Part shown: one piece after another, positions 55,901 to 64,000 of the stretch
Layout of the letters: each line of letters begins with the position of its first letter
Numbering within the stretch: the first letter of the stretch is position 1
NCBI GenBank assembly: GCA_958298945.1
Contig: OY282606.1
Span: 88,729,696-88,793,695 of the forward strand
Direction: 5' to 3'
DNA length: 64,000 nt
From: Atherix ibis
Taxonomy: Eukaryota; Arthropoda; Insecta; Diptera; Athericidae
Translations under genes and position numbers: made by a program
Notes under the pieces: model-generated
Told to the model about the DNA's origin: nothing
Database searches by the model: none
The model's input: only the letters and a program-made list of their open reading frames with translations

Positions 55901-58900
55901 TAGTGGAGTATTCAGATCGGAAGCCAAATAGGTGATCAGGAATAATTTTTTCACTAACTAGAACTGGGTAGAGTCCTTTTAATAGGAGTGTTTCGAAAAT
56001 CTTACCAAGAATTGGTAAGAGGCTGATTGGTCTATATGAAAAAGGGGAGTTAATGGGTTTATTTTGTTTAGGAATCATTTTAATGACAGAATATTTCCAG
56101 AGTAAGGGAAAATAGGTTGTGCGCAGGATACTATTAAAAATATATGTGATTATAACTAAAGCTTTTCGGGAAATTTGCTTCAGAATAAGAGATGTTATTA
56201 GATCATAACCAGGAGCTTTCTGATTGGGAAGACGCAATAGTGTAGATTTAATTTCGGAGAGCCTAAAATTTTTGGGAGGAAGACTCATAGGAAGTGTGAT
56301 TTGCTGTTTTCAACGTTCCTTTCAAGTCAATCTGTTTGGTCTAGTTTGTTTCTAAATCTGTTCCAGTCTATTTTGCCATTTATCAGCCTAGGATGAAGAG
56401 TCTTTAACATTGGCTTAGAATTAAGGGTAAGGAGAACAGAACTATGATCAGAGTTTAAATCGGAAAGAGTTTCAATACTAGAATTCATGGTAATTGAAGG
56501 AGTGCTAATGAAGTAATCGAGAATATCAGACCGTTTTGAAATAGATGTTGGCCAGTAAAATTTTTTAAAGCTTAAATTAATATTTATAAAGAAAAACTCA
56601 AAAAAATATTCTTTTCTTTTAGTTAAAAGAGATATTTTTGAAGAATTTAATGTGTAATTAAACTATAATGAAATTGAACTGATTCGATTATTTTTTATTT
56701 AAGATTTGTCTTGCCGACGATTCCGAGTTGGGCTAAGATGCCATATATCTTAAGGGATGCACGAAATTTAAGGGATTCGCGGTTTTTTGTTTTTTATGGG
56801 GTCAGCTCCACTTTTATTTTTTTGTTCATCGCTGGGATATATTATCTTTTCTTTTCCTTTTTACTATATATAAAAGGTAATTTTTGAAGTGTTTGGTTTT
56901 CAAATTTCCAAAAAAAACTTAAATTTTTATTTGAATCAATAAATCAATGCTTGCTTTTTACTTTATAAAGATTATTTCATATAAATGGAGGCCACGATTA
57001 CGTTTTAGGAGATCCATTCGAGAAGTTCAATTTTGAACCACATTTTTAAGCATTTCGGCTGGTATCTCGCTAATAACACGTGTAATGCTTCTTCCAACGT
57101 GTTGGCTGCAAATGATGCTGGATTATCGGCATAGACGAGTGACTTCACGTAGGCCCATAAAAAATAGTTTCGAGGCGTCAAATCGCACGATCTAGGTGGT
57201 GAACTCACCGGTCCAAAACGTAAGATAAATTGTTCACCAAACTTATCTCTCAATATGTCAATTGCTACACGTACTGTGTGGCAAGTAGCGCCGTCTTGTT
57301 GTAGCCACATATCGAGCAGATGCAGTTCTTGCATTTTTAGCAACAAAAAAAAGTTCGAAATCATGGAGCGATAGCGGGCGGTAACGTAGCGGAGAGCGTC
57401 ATCTTTAAAAAAAATCCGGACCAAAGATTCTACCGGCCCATAAACCGCACCAAAAAGTGCATTTTTCTGGGTGCAATGGTAGTTCTTGTTTTCAACCAGA
57501 AATGAGTTTCATTGCTAAACGCAATTTTTTGGTAAAAAAAACTAATTTTTCTTAAGTTGTTCTAATGCCCACCCATCGTCATTCGGTTTCAGTTCTTGCA
57601 CGAGATGTATTTTATACGCTTTCAGTCCAAGGTCCTTGCGTAAAAACATCCACATTGTCGGTGTAACACACACCCAATTGCTGGGAACGGCGTCGGATGG
57701 ACAAATCGCGGTCTTCACTAACGGACGCTACGGCAGCAATACTTTCCTTTGTATGCACTCAACGCACATGGGTTGGTGGTTTGATGTCCAATAGCGTCAA
57801 ACTGCTGCGAAATTTTGATATGCGCAAAACACTAAAATTTTATTTTGATAATAAAATTGAATAATTTGTAAGCGTTGTTTAGGTGTAAGTCTTTTCATGA
57901 TAAAATGGCAATGCTAACTGAGTACTTTTGACTTTAACAAACGTCACGTGTCATGCGTGATCTATCAAAAATAAAAACATAAAAAACCAAACCGCAAAAA
58001 AATCACATGATCTATATTAGTGGTAGTAAAAAGAAATCCATTATTTTTGCATTAAATTGAAGGTTTTATTTAGCATAGATAGAATGATACGATTTAGGTC
58101 AAATATGCACCGTTTTGTTCGATAACTTATTGCCATTTTGGAGGTAATTTCATAATGCCTCTCTCATAGAAACCTTCATTCCTATTGGCAAAAAACTGGG
58201 ACAGTCGATTTTCACAATCTTCTCTTGAGGCAAATTTTTTACCTGCCAAATCATTCGTCATATACAGGAAGAGGTGGTAATCACTTGGTGCCAGGTCCGG
58301 ACTATAAGGTGGATGCATAAAAACATCCCAACCAAGGTCCCGGAACTTCTGGTGAGTCACTATCGATGTATGCGGCCTGGCGTTGTCCTGATGGAACACA
58401 ATTCCTCTCCTATTGGCCAAAGCTTGCCACTTCTGGGCGATTGCTTCTTTCAGACGGTCCAATTGTTGACAGTATAGGTCCGAATTAAGAGTTTGGCCGT
58501 AGGGGAGCAGCTCATAGTAGATGATTCCCTGCCAGTCCCACCAAACACACAGCAAAACCTTCCTGGCTGTCAATCCTGGCTTGACCACCGTTTGCGCCGG
58601 GTGACCGCGATTTGACCACGACCGTTGTCGCTTGACGTTGTCGTAAGTGACCTACTTTTCATCACCAGTAACCATCCGCTTCAGAAATGGATCGATATTG
58701 TTGCGATTCAGCAGCGATTCGCAGATGGAAATTCGGTCCAAGAGGTTTTTTTGCGATCACTCGTGTGGCACCCATACTTCGAGCTTCTTTTTGTATCCAG
58801 CCTTATACAAGTGGTTTCAAACGGTTTTTTGTGCAATTTTTAGCTCCTGGGCAATCGAAACAGTGCTTAGTTACGTGACGGTCGGACTCGACGATTTCCA

Positions 58901-60906
58901 TTATTTTATCGACATTTTCGACAATTGGCCTTTCAGAGCGTGGTGCATCTTTGACATCAAAATTACCGGAACGGAATCGACGAAACCAAAATTGCGCGTG
59001 ATTGGCTGTTACAGTATGAGGACCATAAAGACTATTCACATTTTCAGCTGCCTGGCTTGCGTTTTCGCCTTTATCGAAGAAAAACTGTAAAATATGGCGT
59101 ATTTTCTCTTTGTTGGTGTCCATCTTTGACGCGTGCTAAAAAAATACTGAGTCAAGTAATCACAAAACTGTATCAGAAGCTTTTTAAGTACAAAATCTTA
59201 TCTTTCTTACGCCATCTATCGCACTTTTACAACGGGAGATACAGACTCCTAAAGCCATCTATTGGCAAAATAATGTGCTACGACGTAACGTGGAACCATT
59301 TCCGGTTTCGCTATTTTGCCGTGTTTATACTTTGGCATTATGATAATTTGGTTATGGTGGGTGTGAGGTCATCTCTTTGCCCAAGACTTTGAACCCACCC
59401 ACAATCTTCATATAAAGTTACCTTCAAGCATGCGTAGCAAAGCATGCTTAAAGAGGTTGTCTCTAATTACGGTCGTAACTGACCACACTCTTGTTAAACT
59501 TCACGTTCAGTAATCTGCAAATTTTTAAGCCTTTTCTTCCTAATATAGTAGCTAGGGAATAATTTCCATAATTCCTTTTTATTATAATACCATTACAAAA
59601 GCTTTGTTTGTTTCATTATATATTATAAGGTACCTGTAATATGACTCTTGGCAACCTGTAAGTATCTGACTAAAATGAAAGAGATCTTCGCGTAGTTGTA
59701 TGAACCAATTAGGAGTGATTAGATTTTGTACAGCATATCAATTTGTCTTGGGAAATTAAAAAGATGTATTGGATAGGATATTTAGAAGAAGAATGTCATA
59801 AGAAAAGAAAGGTTAGATAGGCTGACCAGCACAGGATGAGGGTGATTTCTGAAAAGGAAATTATGTCTGAGATCGAGAAATTATGTGTAAAGCTGTTGAG
59901 AAGACTGGTTGCAAAATAATTGGCCAAAAATTTCGAAGAAAAACCTTTCACCACGTGTGTCTACGAATTTTTCACCACGTGCTATTACTTATGATTTAAT
60001 AACTCCAGGCAACAGAAGGTGTCGCTCTCCGTTGCTCAAAATTTTTATATGATCGGGAACCTAATGCAATTCAAAATCCTTCTCGAATATTTTTCAGATC
60101 TGAAGGACTAGACAGGCTACAAATGAGTTTGAGGGATATGTGGCCTTCACTTAAGCTAATGATATAACGATAATTCGGAGTACAAATTATAATCTTAGAG
60201 CTATGCTAAAAGAAAAGATCGGATGTGGATGCTAATGATATAACGATACATCAAGTGATAAACTTCACGGATGTGGACGTTATTTTACTCAACGACTACA
60301 AAGGACGTCATGTTATCGGCGACGGTCGCATTCGTTAAAAATAGAAAATAATCATTTTCTGTAAGAACTGCTCTAAAAAAGTTTCCTGTCGAAGGACAGA
60401 TCAGTATTTGCCTTCTTGTTTTTGTCCAGACATGTACGCATTGTCAATTTCCAGTCAGGATGAGGAAAAGACGTTTATAGACTCAGAGTAGTAGTGGAAA
60501 ACTATTTTTCGAGATTGCAAAATCAGTAACGAAATGGATGATGAATTTCTTTTATAAGAGGGATGAATATTATTCTTTTAAGATGTTATGAAGAGGATAA
60601 GCAGGATGAGATTTGAGAAGGTTAAGTATTATCTACTTATCCAGTCTAATGCAATGGTCAATCGGTGCCTAATTTTTTCAAAGTTTATTATCTATTTATC
60701 ATTTTTCACAAATTACTAAATATTATAAAAACAACTGTTCATTTATAGAATTAATGAAATTTCCAATATTATTTTTATTTTTATTAATTATTTAATTGAA
60801 TTAAACTAACTTGATTTCCAAAAACTCCAATACTGCATGCTGAAGATACCTGATCAGGACCAAACCAAACGGCAGCAACCCGTGCTGGTAATGATAAAAT
60901 GAATAC
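52663..60906 (-). CDS. FLVCR-like major facilitator transporter (SLC49 type), last six coding exons
   Basis: Plasma-membrane transporter family linked to haem export and choline/ethanolamine import in animals (family knowledge). Exons in order: 60906-60811, 53826-53688, 53609-53425, 53357-53233, 53119-53009 and 52936-52663. Phases match throughout and give 309 residues. Family signatures are [70 protein letters not shown] and [19 protein letters not shown]. Hydrophobic segments fit about seven membrane helices of a 12-helix protein; the N-terminal half lies upstream, outside the window or unseen. The first intron here (6984 bp) is filled with transposons. Which FLVCR paralogue it is cannot be told. 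Confidence 0.9.
53009..53119 (-). CDS. FLVCR-like exon ([17 protein letters not shown])
   Basis: 111 bp, phase 2 to phase 2, acceptor AATAAAG, donor TTGG|GTAAAA. Two hydrophobic stretches around [19 protein letters not shown]. Confidence 0.88.
53233..53357 (-). CDS. FLVCR-like exon ([17 protein letters not shown])
   Basis: 125 bp, phase 0 to phase 2, acceptor CTTTAAAG, donor TTCAA|GTGAGT. Holds [20 protein letters not shown] and the MFS-like loop LDKTQRFK. Confidence 0.88.
53425..53609 (-). CDS. FLVCR-like exon ([13 protein letters not shown])
   Basis: 185 bp. The acceptor GGAATAG at 53610 is the one that keeps the frame; the later CAG inside the exon does not. Codes the cytosolic loop and the helix [20 protein letters not shown]. 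Confidence 0.86.
53688..53826 (-). CDS. FLVCR-like exon ([14 protein letters not shown])
   Basis: 139 bp, acceptor AAAATTAG, donor TTTAT|GTAAGT. One membrane helix at the start and one at the end ([17 protein letters not shown]). Confidence 0.88.
54854..55673 (-). mobile_element. Decayed mariner element, family 3, copy 3
   Basis: Ends CAAGGTCTGTTCAAAAAG and its inverse TTTTTGAACAGACCTCG, flanked by TA, inside the LINE relic. Unlike copies 1 and 2, only about the first 30 bp of the two ends match. The N-terminal half of the transposase is deleted. Confidence 0.88.
54908..55540 (-). pseudogene. Mariner transposase fragment (family 3, copy 3)
   Basis: The open part 55303-54908 runs [40 protein letters not shown] and [20 protein letters not shown] to the natural end [15 protein letters not shown]. 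The HHDNAPAH segment is deleted, so the second catalytic aspartate is gone. Decayed upstream pieces reach about 55540. Confidence 0.83.
57005..57898 (-). pseudogene. Rosa-like mariner transposase pseudogene
   Basis: Starts [20 protein letters not shown] at 57898. Frame breaks follow. The catalytic part is open from 57424 to 57005 with [37 protein letters not shown] and [20 protein letters not shown]. The first region, [11 protein letters not shown], and [20 protein letters not shown] are readable with stops. The third aspartate of this family (LTPLDYF) is lost, reading TPRNYF. Confidence 0.82.
58094..59123 (-). pseudogene. Mariner transposase pseudogene (family 5), full length with few lesions
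   Basis: Starts [20 protein letters not shown] at 59123 and reaches the natural end [10 protein letters not shown] and TAA at 58094. The helix-turn-helix half is open, then one frameshift near 58870. Stops replace a W in DEKW and residues in QKTV*NHL, PHE*SQK and WQ*VIEQ. Catalytic motifs are [15 protein letters not shown] and [13 protein letters not shown] (DD34D). It lies in the FLVCR-like intron. Confidence 0.87.
59124..60810. other. Remainder of the FLVCR-like intron
   Basis: Mixed-composition sequence with no recognised gene. The minus-strand copy of the transposon region ends near 59290. A short duplicated block (GCTAATGATATAACGATA) occurs at about 60158 and 60230. Confidence 0.4.
60811..60906 (-). 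CDS. FLVCR-like exon ([16 protein letters not shown])
   Basis: 96 bp, 32 codons in phase 0 at both ends, with acceptor CGATAG and donor CAA|GTTAGT. It ends [12 protein letters not shown] and continues as [11 protein letters not shown] in the next exon. Confidence 0.88.
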
Positions 60907-60971
60907 CTATCGACAATTAAAAATAAAATTTAATTAATATACAGTAACGGTCATTCATTTTAATTAATACA

Positions 60972-61892
60972 CAGTGGTTGTCATTAAAATAGAACCAAAT
61001 GTAATATATTTATAAATGTTTTCGCTTATATTAAATTACAAAAATTTTACGCCATTTCTTATTTCGATTAGCCAACATGAATGCAGTTAATTTCAATGGC
61101 GTTTACTATAAAAAAAATATGATTTCTGTTTCAGGGGATTCCCATTATTTCAAAGCTCTCAATTTAGTATCGTTCAAAGCTCTCAATAGTTTGTTAGATG
61201 GTAAATTTAAGTTTTTTTTCAAATTATTTTATTAGCAATTTGTGTATATCTTCAAGTAAGGCTTACAAAAATTGCAACATTCCAAATCCAAAACCAACAA
61301 TTTTTTTTGTGGCTTGGGGCATTTTTGAAGTAATGAAAAATGAACCTCGCCTAGAAATGTCTTTAATACTTAACTCTGATGAAAATGCAGAATAAATGAG
61401 GATCCTTGTACGCTTAGGACATTGATTCATATTGAAACTGATGAGTAGTGACTATTTGCGAGGTTCCTGACCACCCCTATTCACCTAATTACAATCCGTG
61501 CCACTTGTTTTTGTGCCCCAAGATCAAAAATCACTTAAAAGAATGATCTTCTAGAAGGTTGTTCAACTTAAAACAAGTGCCAGGTAATGAAATATTAAAA
61601 AAAAAAAAATTTAAATTAAAATATCGTGAATTATTTCATAAAAAAAACTTTAAATTTCGAGTGGCTTTTTTTTTTTAATATCCAAACAAATTTCGATAAT
61701 TTCCTCTTATTCTAGTGGTTTTTTTTAAACAAAATCTTGTTTTATATGTATTTGATTATAAAAATTTTTAAATTTAAACTATATTTATATTTATGTTTTG
61801 TAAAATTGGTTTTTATATGTACAAGTTATATTGGCTCCCATTAACATTTTACATTGCCATATGAGGTGGCTCTATTTTAATGATTACCACTG
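60972..61892 (+). mobile_element. Degraded Tc1/mariner-type element
   Basis: Left end CAGTGGTTGTCATTAAAATA and the inverse of CAGTGGTAATCATTAAAATA at the right, ending before TA. The interior keeps only HPYSPNYNPCHLFLCPKIKN (from [18 protein letters not shown]) near 61481-61540. The frame at 61198-61395 is not recognisable. A partial extra end (CAGTAACGGTCATTCATTTT) lies at about 60945. Confidence 0.7.
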
Positions 61893-61959
61893 TATTATCT
61901 TTATAAATATTATTAAAAAATAGTTTGTATTAAAACGCAAGTGAAAGCCGCAAAGCTTC

Positions 61960-61997
<38 letters not shown>

Positions 61998-62379
61998 ATA
62001 AAAATTATAGTGAGATTTTGAGTTGACTGAATAAACACCAGACGATGAATTTGTGCCATTAAAATAAAAACTAAATCATCAATAATCATGTTTATAATAA
62101 AAATTATGAATTTTAAATAAAATAAAAACTTTGTTCAAATTTAAAATACACTTAATTCTGCTTTTATGCAAATTTTTTTTACGAGAATTTGATTTAATGC
62201 GGTTCAAAAAATTTAAATTTAAAAGAATTAAGAATTTATAAGCAGATGAAAGAAATTGAAACACAAATATCAGGTCAGACAGGAATTTTCTGCAAGCACA
62301 CGATGGATGACAGGTTTTCTACAATGACACGTGCTGCATAATGTAGCAATTAAGGACGAAATTACACCGGCAGATTCCA
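61893..62379. other. AT-rich spacer with (TA)n microsatellite
   Basis: A TA run at about 61966-61996; no gene. Confidence 0.5.
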
Positions 62380-62868
62380 GAAATTCGACGTTATATGATA
62401 GATAAAGATCTTGAATTTAAGGTTCTTTTCATTATAGATAACACAACTGGTCATCTACATATAGAGCACCTAAATGTTGAAATGTAGTTTGTTTCGCTAA
62501 ATAAATCTTCGTTGATAAAACCACTGGGTCAAGGTGCAAACTTTAAGACCTATTATCAAATGCAAAAATTCCGGTACAATTTTGGTTAAATAAATTAACT
62601 ATAAAAATTTAAAAGTCTTTGACGCGTATAAGAAATGACTGAATCAAACATGCTGGATTAGCATAATTGAGACCACCAATTTTGAATGCATCTTCATTCC
62701 TTGCGGCCAGAATATGTAAAAAATAACGTTTATGTGCCGTCTAATACGGTTGAATATTATAACATTATAAGCTTAGCCCATGAAATAAGCGGAGAAGAAT
62801 TCGATGATTTATCTTCTGCAGATATTTATGAATTACTCATCAAAGAAGGACTCCAGACTAGCTGTTAA
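62380..62868 (+). pseudogene. Pogo/Tigger-like transposase relic
   Basis: Reads RYMIDKDLEFKVLFIIDN with TGHLHIEHLNVEM, then SSLIKPLGQGANFKTYY, matching the DDE_1 order LDNAPGH..I..P.V...LPPNTTSLIQPLDQG in degraded form. The C-terminal part is open (62686-62868): LRPEYVKNNVYVPSN and HEISGEEFDDLSSADIYELL, like the acidic region after the catalytic core. Stops break the middle. Confidence 0.68.
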
Positions 62869-62894
62869 ATTGGGCAATCAGTTTCACTGACATA

Positions 62895-63976
62895 CCAGTT
62901 GTATAAGCTTAAATCCGCGGTTTTTGGTCAAAAAGCACATGTTTTTTCATAGAAAGCAAAAACAAATTTATTCAAAGTACATGCCCTCGCTAGCTACACA
63001 TTTTTCTAATCTCTCGGGCAATTTGTGGATACCACGCCAAAAAAATTCCTTCTCTTTCGAGGCAAACCACTCATCAAGCCATCTTTAGACGTCTTCTTTA
63101 GATTCGAAGTACGCGCTCAGCGACCGCATGACCCATCGACGAATACTGGTGGTAGTCGGAAGGGGCCAGGTCCGGCGAATAAGCGGGGTGGAGTAGCACA
63201 TTTCAGTTGAGTATCTCCAAGTAGTTTCGGACCATTTTTAACGTGTGCGATGGTGCGTTGTCGTGGAGGAAAATCAGCTTGTCATGTCTTTGTTGATAAT
63301 CCATCTTTTTTTCACGCAGAGCACGGTGCAATTTGATCAGTTATTGGTGGTAGCGGTGGGCATTGACAGTTTCACCAGGTTTCAACATCTCATAGTAGAC
63401 GATATCCTGTTGATCCCACCAAACGCACAGCATCGTCTTCCGTCTGAAGTGATTTGGTCTTGGGGAAGATGTTGATGGTTGGCCGGGATCAACCTACGAT
63501 TTATTCCAATTAAGATTCTCGAAATATATCCACTTTTCATCGCCTATCACAATCCGATGCAGGAACGACCTTTTTATTGTCTGGCGAGCAAGATTTCGCA
63601 TGTGTTTTGGCATAGCTCCATCTGCCTATCGTTCAATTCATGCGGCACCCATTTTCCGATCTCTTCAATCTTCCCAATGGCACGCAGACGTATGGAAGTG
63701 GCTGGTTGAGTAATATCCAATTGCTTCGCGAGCATTTTTTACGATTGGGTATCGCCTTTGTCCAAAAGAGCCTGCAATTAATGGTCCTTAACACAAAACT
63801 AGACATGATTACCAAAGTAAAAATGTATGTTGTTGTACGAAATTGCTGACATTGTGCACTGATTAATGTTGACAGATGTCAAACTCATAAAAAAAGGTAT
63901 GGCGTGCCCATGGTAGCTTAATACGCTCACTCACGCCATCTATGACCAAACAGCGGATTTAAGCTTATACACCTGG
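62895..63976 (-). mobile_element. Decayed mariner element, family 2, copy 2 (1082 bp)
   Basis: Ends CCAGTTGTATAAGCTTAAAT and the inverse of CCAGGTGTATAAGCTTAAAT, flanked by TA at 62893-62894 and 63977-63978. About 180 bp shorter than the copy at 2920. Confidence 0.86.
62968..63806 (-). pseudogene. Mariner transposase pseudogene (family 2, copy 2)
   Basis: Starts at 63806. Most of the DNA-binding domain is deleted, leaving a jump to the QALLDKG region. Later blocks are WVPHELN-type (decayed), EILLARQ, then VWWDQQDIVYYEMLKPGETV and the catalytic end SYDVR.WLDEWFASKEKEFF. Frameshifts throughout; inactive. Confidence 0.78.
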
Positions 63977-64000
63977 TATGATCCTATTAAAGAAAGAGCT

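Larger units (their letters stand above)
54060..56590 (-). pseudogene. Jockey-clade LINE, 5'-truncated and interrupted by a mariner
   Basis: On the minus strand: end of the endonuclease domain ([24 protein letters not shown]), then reverse transcriptase with [60 protein letters not shown] and [20 protein letters not shown]. After the mariner insertion (54854-55673), the catalytic box reads [10 protein letters not shown] where FADDTA is expected. It continues with [38 protein letters not shown] and a decayed C-terminus. Missing its 5' part; several stops. It lies inside the FLVCR-like intron. Confidence 0.88.

Noticed and set aside
1..64000. tRNA, rRNA or other structured RNA genes
   Set aside because: None was recognised by eye; the many hairpins are AT-rich palindromes without tRNA box A/B or other RNA features.

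Overview
This window is eukaryotic and looks like an insect chromosome, possibly a fly. It is very AT-rich, has short introns with GT..AG splice sites, an insect-type laccase tail, a five-LIM muscle LIM protein of the Mlp60A/Mlp84B type and an FLVCR-type transporter. It also carries a heavy load of decayed mariner elements and LINEs. No bacterial-type operons, RNA genes or CRISPR arrays were seen.

Only three host genes can be supported. (1) 1-763, plus strand: the last two coding exons of a laccase/multicopper oxidase, cut by the window start. (2) 5037-25979, minus strand: a complete coding set for a muscle LIM protein. Eight constitutive or best-match exons give a 490-residue, five-LIM protein. 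Two extra exons duplicate the second half of LIM2 (17932-18027, with a 1-nt frameshift) and its glycine-rich tail (14036-14132, in frame). Reading through the exon 2 donor gives a 91-residue one-LIM form like Drosophila Mlp60A-short. (3) 52663-60906, minus strand: the last six coding exons (309 residues) of an FLVCR-like (SLC49) transporter, whose 5' exons lie beyond the window or were not found.

Nearly everything else is repeats. Several distinct mariner families are present: 1640/6730/16196; 2920/62895; 43266/48192/54854; 51098; 58094; and rosa-like relics at 38030, 42588 and 57005. There are Tc1-like relics (37230, 60972), a pogo/Tigger-like relic (62380), jockey-clade LINE relics (46600, 54060), an R1-clade LINE tail (39370) and MITEs (1275, 50295, 50737, 15588). 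A 4.1-kb element at 7859-11986 has 36-bp inverted ends, a TAA target duplication and internal THAP-type exons. It sits inside a mariner that itself sits inside an Mlp intron. Two satellites lie upstream of Mlp: a ~144-copy, indel-free 10-bp array (30401-31838) and a ~365-bp tandem array (about 32050-35040).

A recurring oddity is perfect or near-perfect short-loop palindromes (9668, 9760, 10506, 12241, 37753, 37912, 42835, 47536, 47600). Some are absent from a sister copy of the same repeat. They suggest template-switch (snap-back) events in this genome, or an assembly or sequencing artefact. All functional statements rest on reading the sequence and remembered family motifs; no search was run.
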